DNA of 64,000 bases from Gorsachius magnificus (lineage: Eukaryota > Chordata > Aves > Pelecaniformes > Ardeidae). The position numbers and the translations under genes are program-made. Below, piece by piece: positions 26,216 through 39,082 of this stretch. Below the pieces are notes generated by a model. The model had not been told where the DNA came from. It searched no databases and worked only from the letters and a program-made list of their open reading frames with translations. Each line of letters opens with the position of its first letter. Position 1 is the first letter of the stretch. The stretch lies in assembly GCA_034008185.1 (NCBI GenBank), contig CM067084.1, positions 68,420,612 to 68,484,611 of the forward strand, written 5' to 3'.

Positions 26216-26927
26216 TCCATGCTGCATCCCATCACAGAAGAAACTAAAGCAAGCCTTTCATTTCCCATGGAGAACTGTGAGTCAGGTATAGAACTTCATT
26301 TTCTTTACCTGCTGTATTAGAAACAAAGTTTTACATCAAATGAAATCAAATCCAGGTTTCTTCAATAAGCAGGTTTCCAGGGGTACTTTAGAACAGGTGT
26401 GATTGCTTTAGCAGGATTTTTTTTTTTTAATAGAACAAGGCTTCTCAGGCAATAAAAGTATAAATCAAATATGGGGCAAGCTAAGCATCAGGATGTTGGA
26501 AAATTCACTAAAATATATAGAATGGTTTTAGGTTTTTTTCTTTCTATCACATTTATTTTTCATTCTAATACAGACGGAGTCATTTTAGGTCTCATCTTTC
26601 TGGAGAATATAGTCTCACTTCTGAGTGGAATTTATCCCTGGGGCTGGGTGTTAAGAGAGTGGACTCCTGAGCCTTTTCAAGGGTTAGCACCTCTCTAATG
26701 GCTTCTCTCTAGCTACCTTTGCTGCAGAAATGTGAAAAAAGAGAAAGCAGTGACACAGGGAAGTAAACTTTTCTGTGAAAGGAAAGCCAGATCAACTTGT
26801 TGGAGTTCCTAGAAGCCACTGTCTACTGCTGCAGTGTAAAGAAACTCCAAGACTACTGAAATGCTTTTAGGATGAAGTGTTTCACTCAACACAGGTCCAA
26901 TGGGATAGCTTATATTTATATCTAAGG

Positions 26928-27015
26928 AAGCAAATTCTGCCTTCCATTGTATCTCACCATATTCACATACTTCAGTGGTTCTGGAGGAAAATCAGTGGGA
27001 GCTAAATTTGCAGGG
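26928..27015. repeat. Old sauropsid repeat, decayed
   Basis: GCAAATTCTGCCTTCCATTG at one end and GCTAAATTTGCAGGG at the other are a weak mirrored pair, with ACTTCAGTGG between them. This is the arrangement of the same palindromic repeat group seen at 51136-51222. The match is weak. Confidence 0.35.
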
Positions 27016-28409
27016 TAACATCTCTGCTTGAATGGTAATCTGTTGTGCAAAAATGGTCAGATGCCCTGCTGTATGATGGGAGCACCCTAGCACGCACCCC
27101 TCTAACTCACCACAGCCCCAAAGGCAGTGGTTATTTTTCACTCAGTCCAGCGAAGTCAGTCATCACTGTAAGCACTGCTCATGATCTTGAGAGAAGATAA
27201 TAATAGAAATATTTCTCACCAATTTGGGAGATACCCCAGCTATGGAAATTTCACTGTCCTTACTTCAGCTTTACAGACCTGTAAGCTAAACTCTGAATGT
27301 CAGCCTGCGTAACTTTCCTCCTGCTCTGTTTAGCAGGCTGGCAATATATGCTTAGGTTTTTGTTCATAGCAATCTACTGTAACAAGAATCTTTTCATCCA
27401 TTATGATTTCAGGAGGGATTTTTGTCTGATCATTTCCATGCAAATGCCACTACAGTTTGCAACAAAATGTGTTTTTCAACATAAATCTATTCTTTTGATC
27501 ACCCTGCCTTTTAGAAATAAAGATTCATTGATCCATACACTTTCTGGGCAGAAAGGCTCACAGTGAATATCTTCTCTGTCAGTCTATATATATAGGTCTT
27601 TTTTTTTTCAGAAGCTGAATTAAAGCACTTAAAAACAGAAAAGCTTGTATCATACTAGAGAACTCCTAGAAAAGTCCATGATCTCCTTTTGTAGGCTGCA
27701 GTAAAACATACATAAAATATAAGGTGTGATAAAGTCAACCTAATATTCCTGATCTCATGACTTGCTGGCTGTTCTTTTCTCATGGCGGATGATAGCTAGC
27801 TATCTAATCAAAATGCATAAGCAGTGTCTGTTCCTTCCACCCCCAGACCCATTCATTTTCTACTCAGAATCTCTGCTTGGGGTAGTATAATTGATTTCGA
27901 CATAATTTACTGCTTACTTGGTAATGCAGCATTGCAGTCTCTGATAAAAACCATATCAAGTCACAGCACTGGTCTAGAGCTTGAAAGGGAGGCAGTGTAA
28001 TCACTTTCTTACCCTAATGCACCTCCATCTCATTTCTGCTGGGCAAGGAGCTGCAAAGTAATCATTGTTAAATGGCGCTGGCTCCAGAGAGGGTCTTTCA
28101 CTTCCCTGCCTGACCACTTCTCTTTGTCTCTTCGCTTTATTTCATGGGGAGGCAGCAGGGAAACTTTTCATTGTTGGATTGTCATGGAAATAAAAGGCTA
28201 TGATTATAGTTGCCTACCATCAGACATCTACCTCTAGCACAGAGCAAAGATACCCGTTCCTGAATTACCCTGGAAATAACTGGTAGTTCAGGAGGACGTG
28301 GAAGAGCACGTATTAAAGATGGAGTATTTTGCATTAAAATCTTTGTTATTCCACCCTGTCTTCACACTCCTAAATATTTCTTATTGTTCCCATTACTGCC
28401 TCTGTTTGA
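27016..28409. other. Non-coding sequence upstream of the CpG-rich block
   Basis: No gene was recognised. Between 27.75 and 28.25 kb the sequence is rich in TAAT, GATA and CATTGTT-like motifs without repeats, which suits a regulatory element, but nothing proves it. A poly-T run lies at 27599-27609. Confidence 0.4.
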
Positions 28410-29220
28410 CAATGAAGCGAGGGGGGCCACTGCCTCTGTGTGCTCCCGGCCCCCGCCCAGAGCCTCCGTACCCCTGTGGTACGCAGGGGCCTGTCTGCAA
28501 CGATTCCTCAACTCCGCCACTCCCGCCACACCAGCGCCAGCACCAGCAGCCACTTTCACCAGGCCCACCAGCAGCAGCCCACAACCTGGCTGCGCAGCAC
28601 GTACCACGGCAGCATGTGAAGCCAGAGTGGTTTTTAAAAATGGGCTAATTACAGATGCTCAGGTGAGCTGAGGGCTGCCATGTTCTTTGTGAAGGATTGC
28701 ATGTTGCGCTTCATAGATCCAGTCAGGCTGAGCTATTCTCTTTGTAAGGACATAAAGGTCTGTAACTTCATGGAGACCTTACTCCAGCTCCCTGGCCGCC
28801 ATCTTCTCAGACCCATTCTTATAGGGGCCAGGCTGCCTAACAAGGCTTGCTGAAAAGCTCACTCTGATTGGCTGCTTTTCTTGCATTCCCCTTCTATGGG
28901 GACTGGCAACCAATCAGAGCTGCTGTAACAGATGCTAGCCAGTGCCCTCCATCACTGGGGCTGACTTCTGAGGGGGGAGAACAGTGGGGTTCCCAAATGG
29001 CGGCTGGCCCTGCCCCTGCTGCCTCCTGTCAGAAATGGGACCGCTTTGCTTCCCCTCTGCAGCACCCACCTGGGCTAAATGGCATCTGCTGTGTGGGGAA
29101 GGAGGTGGAGACCCCCGGGAGGGGCAGAAGTAGTATGGGGAGCGAATGCCACCACAGCTAGGCTGGCAGAGGCCTCACCGAGTGCACTGGGTGTACTGGT
29201 GGGAGGTGAGGGACGCAAGG
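28410..29220. promoter_or_regulatory. CpG-rich promoter candidate
   Basis: The block stands out from its AT-rich surroundings: roughly a dozen CpGs lie between 28424 and 28620, including GC-box-like CCCGGCCCCCGCCC. To its right come paired CCAAT boxes (28867-28871 reversed, 28910-28914 forward) and paired YY1-like motifs (GCCGCCATCTT at 28795-28805, AAATGGCGGC at 28995-29004). CCAAT and YY1 sites at such spacing are typical of TATA-less, often bidirectional promoters. Open frames of 60-116 codons cross it on both strands but are products of GC richness and show no domain. No first exon can be assigned with confidence. A long non-coding RNA or an upstream gene promoter is possible. Confidence 0.5.
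28790..29010. repeat. Imperfect ~220 bp inverted repeat with CCAAT and YY1 motifs
   Basis: The exact 10-base arms CTCTGATTGG (28862-28871) and CCAATCAGAG (28910-28919) are nested in weaker arms: AGGGGCCAGGCTG near 28823-28835 against CCAGTGCCCTCC near 28939-28951, and the two YY1-like motifs outside these. The arms share a centre near 28890, beside CCCC-TTCTAT-GGGG. The symmetry may be a foldback element or a symmetrical bidirectional promoter. Confidence 0.6.
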
Positions 29221-30494
29221 GGGAAAGGATTATTCAATTTCGGTGCCTGGATTTCCTCAGATGTGTTATTGTTTGCTGTGATTTATGTATCATTTGCATA
29301 AGTGGCTAAATGAGCACTTGGTTACAGCAGTTCAGAGTGTCCAATTTCACTGAGTATCAGCCATCCTAGATCCTGGGCTGTAATCATCTGTTTGTTCTCT
29401 GGGGACAACTAGCTAATTATCTTCTACCAGTCACTCCTGCAAAATGGCCAGATATGGATAGCAGTTCTAGGGAACTGCTTAGACATGTCCCTGGCCAACT
29501 GACTCTGTACAGGGCTTTTCTGAATCACTTACATGCCCTCTGTCCTATGATCAGGTTATGCAAACAAAGGACAGAGAAAGTATCACTTCTTTAAGAAGAC
29601 TGCCATCCTATGTTTCCTACAACAGCAGCTTTTTTAAAAACAGGCAACAGTAAACACATCTGCAAAGGTAACTTCATTTTGTTTGAAATTGAGAGGAAAC
29701 AAGCAGGCTTTTGGGATGAGGGTTTAGAGTCAATTCAAGCCACAAAATATGTTTTGCTTGACAAGAAGAGAAGATTGATTGATGGTAGCTTTTTTTTTTT
29801 TTAAATCAAATAGTAGTAAGCACTCAAATAGTTTATACAAGAACATTTCTTCCCACAGTACCATCCACTCAGACTCACTGATGACAGTGATTCTTCACAC
29901 TGATTCAGACTATATACTTATCTTTGAGAGTAAGGAGAAGATCTCATCTAAATGAATCACTTAAGCCCAGTCCTGGCAGACACGGAACACCGTTAATGAC
30001 CAGCATCTAAGTTGGAGGTCTGCATGGGTAAAGTTGTGCAACCATATGCAAGGCTGCTGTGTCTGATGGACAGGAGCATGCCTATTGTACCAGTGGTGCT
30101 GGGTCTGATTGATGTGGTGTCCTTGGTAAATATCTGAATGAAACCAATGGGAGTTTCTCACCTTCCAATAAATCCTTTAGAAACAACTGCATTTCACAAT
30201 TTGATAGCCAAACTTTAATTGAGAAGGAGCTACATGTGACTGTAGACAGGTAAGCATTCATGCCAGCTGGCTTTTAGATGTTGACAATCCTATCCAGACC
30301 AGCTTTATTCTTTGTAAACCAGTTTACTTTTACTTTAGCAACAAAGCAAAGGTCTGGATTTAGCCTGAGCTACTACTGCAGGAAGAGACAAAATGCGTGA
30401 AAACAGTGTTTACAGAGCATGAAACAGTAAAATAATAGGTACTCTATAGAAGACAATTTATTTAAAAAAAAAGAAAAAAAAAGAAGAAAAGCAT

Positions 30495-30600
30495 GATAGT
30501 TTTGTTACAGCTAGGAATCAAGAAGCTGAGGCACTTCACTTAAGAAAGACTTTTCTGGTGCCCACTGAAAGTTAAATTCAGGTCTATGAAGCTTTTTCTA
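30495..30600 (-). repeat. Possible MIR-type SINE trace
   Basis: TTACAGCTAGGAATCAAGAA, GCTGAGGCACTTCACTTAAG and AAATTCAGGTCT fall in the order of the reversed MIR consensus. The middle is hard to align. This call is weaker than the copy at 26.1 kb. Confidence 0.4.
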
Positions 30601-31355
30601 CATTTAAGACATAAGTCAAAAATCTCTGAAAGTAGTACTGTGGCATGGGAAAACTTTGTCTATTTAAATAAAAAGAGATAATAAATATTTTTCCTGGCTT
30701 CAGTTAGTGCAGTATTCTACTCATAGACAGGAGAAAAACCCCAACCTGACAGACTATTGACAAGCCCACAGAAGCCAGGAAGTCAAAGCTGAGACTGTTC
30801 TCAGCTTACCCTGTGGTACTCAACATAGCACCTCAAATGTTGGGTACGATCATCTGCTCTCATAAGTCACCTTGGAGGCATATGGCAAAAGCGTGTCAAA
30901 GAAGAGCAAGGTGAATTCAAGATGAGATTTTAGCCCTACTTATGCAGTCTTCAAAAAATGTCCTAAAGTTACCAGAATTCCCACTGAATTTTGTTACCTG
31001 AGAATGGCTTGTTTATTTTACTTTGCTTTGGTTGTGTTTCCTTTAATTGTTGCCTTTCCTGCTTATTCAGTGTAGAAGGTCAGGGTATACATTTATTTAT
31101 TTAGTTAAATAAAATCTTGAAATCTTGATAATTTTTTATTTGTCTAGTATATTCTAATGGGTTTAGATATTTTCTTTGTTCTGAGACCTTAAAAGCACTA
31201 AGTGATAGAAAAATCTATGTTTAGGAAACTAATAAAAGGGAGGCTTGTGTTTTGGGGGGTGGAGTGGGGGTGGTGAACAAAAGGATACCTGTCAAACAGT
31301 ACACAGGAGCTCAATGAATTGGACTGTGCTCTTTTGTATGCTCAGGTTCTAGCCT

Positions 31356-31462
31356 GGAGTTACTCATGTGCTTGATATTAAGCACATGCATAAGTCTGTG
31401 CATGACTGGAATCTATTATTACCATGTTGACATACATTTGTTAAGGGTTTGATCCTGCTAGC
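31356..31462 (+). repeat. Old sauropsid repeat (ACTCATGTGCTT...AAGCACATGCATAAG)
   Basis: GTTACTCATGTGCTT is mirrored by AAGCACATGCATAAG, and GTTTGATCCTGCTAG follows downstream. This arrangement is familiar from an old repeat of turtles, crocodilians and birds. The arms CATGTGCTT and AAGCACATG are exactly complementary. The subfamily is not known to me. Confidence 0.6.
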
Positions 31463-34357
31463 GTTTCTGTTGGCAACACGGGGAGATGCAGTAAGGTCCT
31501 GCAGATCAGGGCGTTATTCCTCTGCATGAGGAAGATGGAAGGGATTTCGGGGAGCTGCTAACACACTAAATTTTAGAGACCATTCACAGTAAACCACATT
31601 TTAAATACATTTCCATGGTCATATTTATTTCTAAAATACCTAAAGACATCAATCAAGTTGGAGATTAAAGAGATATATAAGTAGCCAGCCCTGAGAACAA
31701 AACCATTTAAAAAGATTTATTAACGGTTATTTATATATTTAAGTCCAGTTCCTGTAAGATCTCAGTAGTGCGAATAAGTAGTTTAAAAACTGTTCCTTAT
31801 TTATTAGCCTTCCAGCTATAAATATATATTTGGCCTCTGGATTTTTTGGATAGCTTTAAAATATTTTTTGTCTGGATTGAGACCTAATAACCCAAATTTT
31901 TGTCCAAAGCAATAGTTTTGAGAAACACAGATTTCCTACCAAATCTTCACTATGGCAGCTGCTGTTATTTAACTGATAACATTCTGGTAATTTAAAATAA
32001 ATACTACCAGGAGCATAAACCCATACCTGTCTTCTTTGTCTTGGGACTTGAGTGGTTTTTTTCCTGGAGTGTTTGAACTACGCGCTCAGGCAATCTTAAC
32101 CTTCTGGTTTAAATCCAAATGTTTCAGTTGTGGGAAGCACTACATTCTGTTTACACATCCATTACCCCTGGAGAATTTAATGTGCCATTTCCATCACAAT
32201 TACATTTGTAGCTGTACTTGGATTGCTTTTCTTGGGGACAAACTTGTACATCTTGGATTTATGAACTGAAGACTACAAAGACTTTATTCTTAGCAGCTCC
32301 TCATTTCAATACAATGCTGTATGGAAATGCAATGAAATATGATGGATGAAAGTGACGGAGTCGGTCTTCTTAGGCTGTGCATGCTCTGCAATGAAACCTG
32401 GTGCAGGGACAGGACACTGCTTCCACCTCCTCCTGCCTTTCTCCTCTTTCTCCCTTACTTAGCTCTGGCTTAGTTCCTAACAGCTCTGGCTGAGTTGCCT
32501 GCTGGCTGAAAGCAGTGTAGCATAAAGTTAGAAAGAAAATAGCTTTGCTGGGAAAAATCTGTACTGACATAGGTGCTAATGTGGCTAATATTGCTAAAGT
32601 GGCTATGTAAAGCTTTCAGGCTATTACTTCTGCATGTTATGATACTGTGCTGCACCCACTTGGTTAGCAGTAGCATAGGCTCCCTAGCAGAATGCAGACA
32701 CACACGTAGGCAGATATTCTGCATTTTCAATAGTGTTGACCAATTTTTTGAAATAGCTGCCATCTTTCAACAACAAAAAATTCCTTATCTAACAAATATT
32801 TCTTTGCAGAAAGCCTGTGAAGAAAAATTCTGGGTTAGACACCCCTTGCTTGACAGTGTATGGTCTGTTTATAAAAGTTATCCTCACCCCAAACTTGGGA
32901 AGGCAGGAATTGTCAGTGCCTGCAATTGAGATTATTATCTGTCCCTCTCTTCAAGATCCAACTGAGTGTGGTGATGAAGTGGAACCTTAGCTCCATCCCT
33001 CCCCCGCACCAGTATCTTCTCAAGAATGTGGTTAACCCATAATTTCTGTCAGAAATGGTCTTTCTTGAGATTAAGACTTCTTACTAGGACAAATAATTCA
33101 GCCATTAAAGCTAAAGAAAAAGCCATCTCAATGCCAGATTTCTTTCTGATTCTCAGCCAGGTAGTTATTGTAGGTTAGATTATCCCTGCCAGGAAAGTTT
33201 CATACAAGGAAGGTTGCTCCTCTTTGCCACCCTACCTGTTTCACATGCACCAAACTGTAATTAATGTAGTCATTACTTCAACACCTTGTTGTCAGAAAGA
33301 CAAAGGAGATAGAAAAGGTAAGAGAGGGCCATAATCTCTTGCTGCTTCTTTGCAGGACAGTTTCTTATTATTTTTTATTTGGGAGGCAGTCCAAATCTGA
33401 ATCAATGTTTTGTCCCCTCTTTGTTTGCTGCATTCATCTGGCCATTGTGCTGGGAATGATAATGTAGACAGACAGCTCATGGGAAAGGAACTTAAATCTT
33501 TAGATGGCTGCACAAGACAAAGATACAGAAAACCTTTATAATATTAAGTTGGGTGGAGAAATTATTTTCTGACATGATCTGTTTGTAGAAACATTTCATA
33601 TTGGCCAAGGAATATTATTTAGAGAAGGATAGTAGCTTGGCCTATCATCTACTTCAGCTATCCTTGGCCCCACTCTTCTGCTGGTTTGTTTCTTATCAAT
33701 AACAGTGACATAGCATCATGTCTCAAGTGTCTAAGTTAAGGGCACGTGATTGTGTCAGCCTCGGACTCTGTATGAGGAATATTTAGAGCAGACATTGGCC
33801 CCCAAAATATCATGGAACGATAAGAGGTGGATCTTTCCTCCATACACTCATGTGTGTACTTGCTTTGCATCAGTTGAACAACACATGATGAACCTAAGCT
33901 TCTAATCTAACTCTGTCTTTGCTGCTTTACTGAATCTACACTATTCAAGATAAAAACCCAAAGCTGTTAGAGAAAGAGTGATCTTTTTTAAGCTTTTTTT
34001 TTTTTTAATTCTAGAGTCTATAAATTAGGTGCACCACAGCACTGAAATGGATTCTGAGCTTTCAGATCAGAGTTACCTCATTTTCAGCGAGCTTAAACAT
34101 ATCTGGCCAAAAAGCTCAGGCGTATCTGCCACCAGCCACAGGTGATTCTTAGGCCTTGGTGTTTTGCTTTAGTTTATGGGAAACTTTGGCTATAAATGTG
34201 TTTTAAATGCTAAGATACCTAGCTCAGCCACCTCCTGCTTAAAGTGAGTTGAGAATTCACAAATTAAGAAGCCTGACAGTAAATTTTGAAGTATCTGATC
34301 TGGTAAATATGCTCAATGAGTAATACTGGCGTTAAATTACAATCTTTTTAGTAGAGC

Positions 34358-34522
34358 CAGCTGTGACAGGACAAGGGCTAATGGTTTTAAACTAAAACAG
34401 GGTAGGTTTAGACTAGATATAAGGAAGAAATTCTCTACAATGAGGGTGGTGAAACACTGGAACAGGTTGCCCAGAGAGGTAGTGGAGGTCCCATCCCTGG
34501 GAACATTCAAGGCCAGGTTAAG
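34358..34522 (+). mobile_element. CR1 LINE fragment (end of ORF2)
   Basis: From 34374 the plus strand reads without a stop for about 49 codons through the distal end of the CR1 ORF2 protein, including the recognisable segments [21 protein letters not shown] and TFKARL. CR1 ORF2 encodes an endonuclease and reverse transcriptase; this part lies downstream of the catalytic domain. The fragment is 5' truncated, as CR1 insertions usually are, and the 3' tail with its short tandem octamers is also missing. CR1 is the dominant LINE of birds. Confidence 0.93.
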
Positions 34523-37500
34523 TTCCAAACCATGCCTACTCAGTGGTTATATGTAGCAGTCAACTTCCACTATTAAAGAACTACTTTATGAATTATTTGC
34601 AGGTAGAACGATAATGTTGACATACAGGGTTTTATGAGTAGCGACGTATTCTGTTTAATGCATAATCTATGGCTTTTTTCTGCTTCCAGGTATAAGAACC
34701 TGGCTCCAGAGGACAGAAATAGCTGTTGTGAGCATGAAGATTGCCTTTTACTTCGAGAGATAGAATCTCTTGTTTATTATCTCAGAGGCCTGTGATCTTG
34801 GTTAACTGTAGAGTGGTTCTCTGTAAAAATATAAACAATACATCACTATCTTCTTCTTTGGTAGAGACATACTCCAATCCAGTGATCATCAGTGATACCA
34901 GTAGCAGACCACCCCAGCAAGTGGAAAATCCCCCTTACTCTTTACAGTTGTCAAGTTGCTACAGCTGGACTCGGCTCAGAAACATTACTCTCGGTTCATG
35001 CATTAGCAAAAAATTTTACTCCTGTGTGGGGAGAAAAACCAAGCAGCAACTTGCTGAAATCACAGGGCTTCATTTATTTTCCTCATATAATATCTATGAT
35101 TTAAATTCTGTGGAAATTCACATTTACAAAAAAGTCAGAAGGCAGGCTCCTCATATGTTATCAAACTTTAATGTAGCATGCAGTCACCATTTTGTCCCTA
35201 CTATTTTTTTTTGATACATCCATCTGCCACATGACATTATTTGTAATTCCTCCCCCAGATAAAGAATCAACATAGCATCAGGTTAACATCAGCATTACTA
35301 CTGTTCTTTAACCAGAGCAGTTAGCCAAAGCGCAGAGCTTCACAAACTGTTTTCATTAGGGGGAGTGATAATTGAGCCTGGCATCTCTGATGCAATCCTG
35401 CTCATTTACAACGTAAAAAACCCTGTTTCCCTAAGCACAGAAGAAATCAAAGAGGAGACAAATTCTTCACAGATAGCTCCAAACCTCTTTAATCCAGCCT
35501 CTGGCGAAAAAGCTTTCTCATATTTTTGCACTACTTCTGAGATTACATCTGGTATGTTCTCTCATCTTCTCCAGCCAATCTGCTGTGAGTCTCACACCTT
35601 TTCAATGTATCTCCATATCATGTTATTTCTCCCACGTATGTGCTTGCAAACACCTTTGCATTGCCTTTTGATTTTTTTTTTAATGCTTAAGATACAAATA
35701 ACAGTAGTTTTAACTCCTTGCTTTTAAAAATGAGCTTAGTGACTTTCTTCAGCTGTATAAAACAAAGGGAATTTGGTGCCCTAAACTTCATCCAAGTTAA
35801 ATTCAATACGTATTGAATTAGAAGGCAGGTAAGAAATGGTAGCTTTTGAGTACTACGGAATCGTTTGGTAGCTTTGTGCAAGAAGGCTAGTGACGACTGC
35901 TCGCAAGGGATGTGCAGGAAGGCTTCTAAAGACCAGCCGAGATGTCTGAAGTGATCAGATCTGCAGGTGCCCAGTTAGTTTCAGGCCACTCTTTTCTAAA
36001 TTCTAAAGCCTGTGTTTACCCCTGCAGTTTAAAATCTGTGGTCTTTATCCAGATTTCTGCAGACAGCTCAAGAAAAAGTTTGAATGGTATTTGAAAAATT
36101 ATTTCTTGAGGCAGTAACTGAGTCTAAATAAGTTTAATCACCATTACTCAATGTCCAAAACATGAACTCTGATTCATATTCTATTTTTCTTTTTCTTTCC
36201 ACTGGCATAACATTTTACAACAGGGAGTCATATGAGGGTGGGAAAACATATTTGGAAACATAAAGCCAATCTCAATCCAAAAGATGCAAATCAGGGTGTT
36301 CTACCCCCATTGTGAAGGGGCAGTTTCAGGAGTGTGTTGAAACATTCCATGTTATGGAGCTGGTCAATAAAACCAAAACATTTGAAGTTAAACTTTCTTC
36401 CAATTCCACAATTTATTTCTCAGAAATGATTTCTAGCTGTGATATTTTCTTTATATTTTACTTGACCACAGTTGTTCAGCTTGTCCTTGTATAAATAGTT
36501 TGTGGATTTGGATCTGCCTTTCATCGTACAAACCTTAATATGCTTCCAGAGAAATACATAGATTCATATATAATAGGGTTAGAAATGTTAATCCACTCGT
36601 GCAGTCACGTATGTACAGTACTTGTGCATACACAGATGCAAGGATATTTTAAAAAGAAACAGAACCTTTTGAGAGAAATTGTATCATAAATTGAAGAAAA
36701 ACATTTCAGTAAAAACATACTGATTCCCTTCAAACATCCTATGAAAAGACTTATTTCGCAAACTGCTTGTTGAAGGTCACCCCGGGGACTACTGTCCTTT
36801 TCACAATCACCACAGTGGGCCACAGAAGCAGTTGAATGACTGACAGACAGATGGACTAATTTGCAGAGTATTGTGTGAGTTTTTAAGGCCATTGCTCTCT
36901 AATCCGAAAGATTCCAAATAAAAGGAAAGGGCAGTATCACATGACCCAGCCACAAGTATTCTCTTAGCCAAAGCAAATTTACATCTTATAGACCATCTAG
37001 GCTTGGCCTCAGGGTGACCTTGATGTTTACAGATGAGAAAAAATATACGGTATATATAACTAGGGGACAAAGGATGTGGAACAAAGAAGCCTAATAGACT
37101 GAAATATATATATTTTAACAGACACTCAAAACAAGTCTTGGCTGCATTCCCACTGTGCAAAGATACTGAATGTACTCTTTTTCTCTTCTCTAAATAGGCT
37201 GATGGCGAGCTGTCTTCTGTTGGGATCACTTCATTTTGTTTGTTCTCCTCTGAGACAAGTGTGCATATGTTTTTCAAGTCTGACTGCATCCTCCCATTCT
37301 GAAACCTTTCTTCTGAATACCTCCACCTCTGTTCCTAACATCCAGTCACAAAGATGTTGTCTAATTCTACCTGGACCATCACTTCCCTTGAAGACTTTCC
37401 AGTCATCGGCTTTACAATGACGAACGTAATAACAAACTATTTGATGTTTACATCTGAGTTCTGCAAAGTTCTTTGCTATGAATTCAAAGCTTGGTATCAT

Positions 37501-39024
37501 TTGAAATTGGAAACCTAGACTAGATTCTTGTTTTAGACCCCATTAAATCTGTGCCAGTTCATGCTGTACGAAAACATGTAGATGTAGTAGTTCTTGCAAA
37601 GAGACACAGCCACTTCTACAACTTGTCTGTGTTTGTACCAAAAGATGAACATTTGTGAAAGTCTTTCCTTCTGTCATAGAGATTTTCATTCTGTTTTATA
37701 TTCATGCATATCAATGAAGAGGAACTTCACGAAACTGAGAGAAACACGTGTTTCAGTGAGTAGGGCAGAGATAGCCATCCAGCAACCTGTGGGGCAGGTG
37801 TTTTATTCCTTACTGTCTTCTTTCCTGAAGGCCTCTTAGATTTAGTGCGTAAGTGATTGTGATTAAATGCTAAAACTGCTTTCTTCCTGACACAGTTTTT
37901 CATGACTGTGTCCTATACACATGGCAGGAAGAATGATAACCTGACAGACTGCAGCCACACCACCATGCGCTGGGCCCAGATCAAGACACAGTAACATTTG
38001 TATGGGCAGTGGTTCACATGGACTGCAGATTTCCCGAGTGATACAGATGTGCTCAGTTACAACAGTTTTCATTTTGATCATCTCAGGGAAGCATCCATGG
38101 TCATATGACAGGTGATGACACTGATACAAAAATATGCCTTTGTTGTAGCTTGATGACAGGGACAAATATGAGTCCTGCAGTAAAATCAGAGGCATGTGGG
38201 CTATTTAATGGATGTATGTCCAACCATCTGATGGGAGACCTGCATGCTGCCTTGTAGCTTGCTCTTGCGGAAGAGTTAGGCCTCGTGGGGTTAGAGCACT
38301 TACCTTCGATTTGGAGGCTTGGATACCGATTCCTGCTGTACCACAGACTCCTTGTTAAGATATGAGTCATCCAACTTAGCACCCCATGTCAGCTGCATCA
38401 TTTTTAAACAGGAAAATGGGGAAATTTGGTGATATTCATATAGATTGTAATAACAGGGAACATTCAAACAGTTTTAGTAGAAGTTACTGAGAACATGTAG
38501 AAAAGAATAAGGAATTAGATCCTGTGTTTTACATTTTCAGGGAGAATATTTCATTCCCCACAGAGAATTGATGAAGTCTGAGAAGTCCTTTGGACAGTGA
38601 GAAATAATTGAATGAAACAGCAAAGATGATGTTACTGCCCTTCATTGAGGGGCCATACCTGCCATTTCCAATTCACATTCAAAAACGCTTGTGAGATATC
38701 CTGCTGCTTTTGGATAGGTAATGTGCCGTTGTTTCCAGCTTGTGTACTTCATAAGGTACTTACTACCTTTTCTTTTCGACACATCCCTCTCCACAATGGA
38801 CGTTGTGTTAGGTGCCTTCATGTTACGCTTTCAATTACCCAGGAATTGCAGCTGTTGCAGTGTCTGGTTATTAAGTGCAGCTTCACACAAAGTATGCTGC
38901 TACTACTTGCTGTGATTTCTATCAGCTCTCAAGTTTTAAAGTCTGTGTTTTCCCAGTAAAGCCTGGTGTGATTTTGACTTGGGCTGCTCATATATACCAA
39001 GTACCTAATCCTCCAAGGGTTTTT
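34523..39024. other. Non-coding, mostly unique sequence
   Basis: A frame at 34741-35214 is open for 157 codons but begins at TTG and has no ATG until near its end. It contains no recognisable domain, so it is not called as a gene. Overlapping frames on both strands at 36.6-37.5 kb also look like chance. One tRNA-derived SINE trace lies at 38275-38425. Nothing else was recognised. Confidence 0.45.
38275..38425 (+). repeat. tRNA-derived core-SINE (MIR or related)
   Basis: GTGGGGTTAGAGCACTTA resembles a pol III A box and GGATACCGATTCCTGCTG a B box, about 35 bases apart. The remainder (ACTCCTTGTTAAGATATGAG, then ACAGGAAAATGGGGAAAT) follows the general order of the MIR core region ending in AAAATGGGGA. 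The identity within core-SINEs is uncertain. Confidence 0.55.
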
Positions 39025-39082
39025 TGTGCCTAACTCCCTTTGAAATCACAAGAACTTAGAAATACATTTGAGGATTGGGGCC
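39025..39082 (+). repeat. Old sauropsid repeat (CCTAACTCCC...TTTGAGGATTGGGGCC)
   Basis: GTGCCTAACTCCCTTTGAAA is followed by TACATTTGAGGATTGGGGCC. This is the recognisable tail of a repeat with a CCTAACTCCCATTGA-type palindrome, seen widely in sauropsids. It is diverged. Confidence 0.6.

Larger units (their letters stand above)
29221..34357. other. Non-coding, mostly unique sequence
   Basis: No supported gene. An octamer-like ATTTGCAT lies near 29290. Two old repeat traces occur at 30495-30600 and 31356-31462. A-rich tracts lie at 30463-30486 and a G-rich run near 31255. Open frames up to 118 codons (32.5-32.9 kb) overlap on both strands and lack any domain. Confidence 0.5.

Noticed and set aside
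28298..28671. Pro/Ala-rich open frames on both strands in the CpG-rich block
   Set aside because: High GC removes stop codons in several frames at once. None has a domain or a clear initiation context.
34741..35214. 157-codon open frame on the plus strand
   Set aside because: It begins at TTG, has no ATG until near its end, shows no domain, and no splice sites frame it convincingly.
36807..37500. Overlapping minus-strand frames of 160 and 89 codons
   Set aside because: The products show no recognisable domain, plus-strand frames overlap them, and no exon structure is visible.
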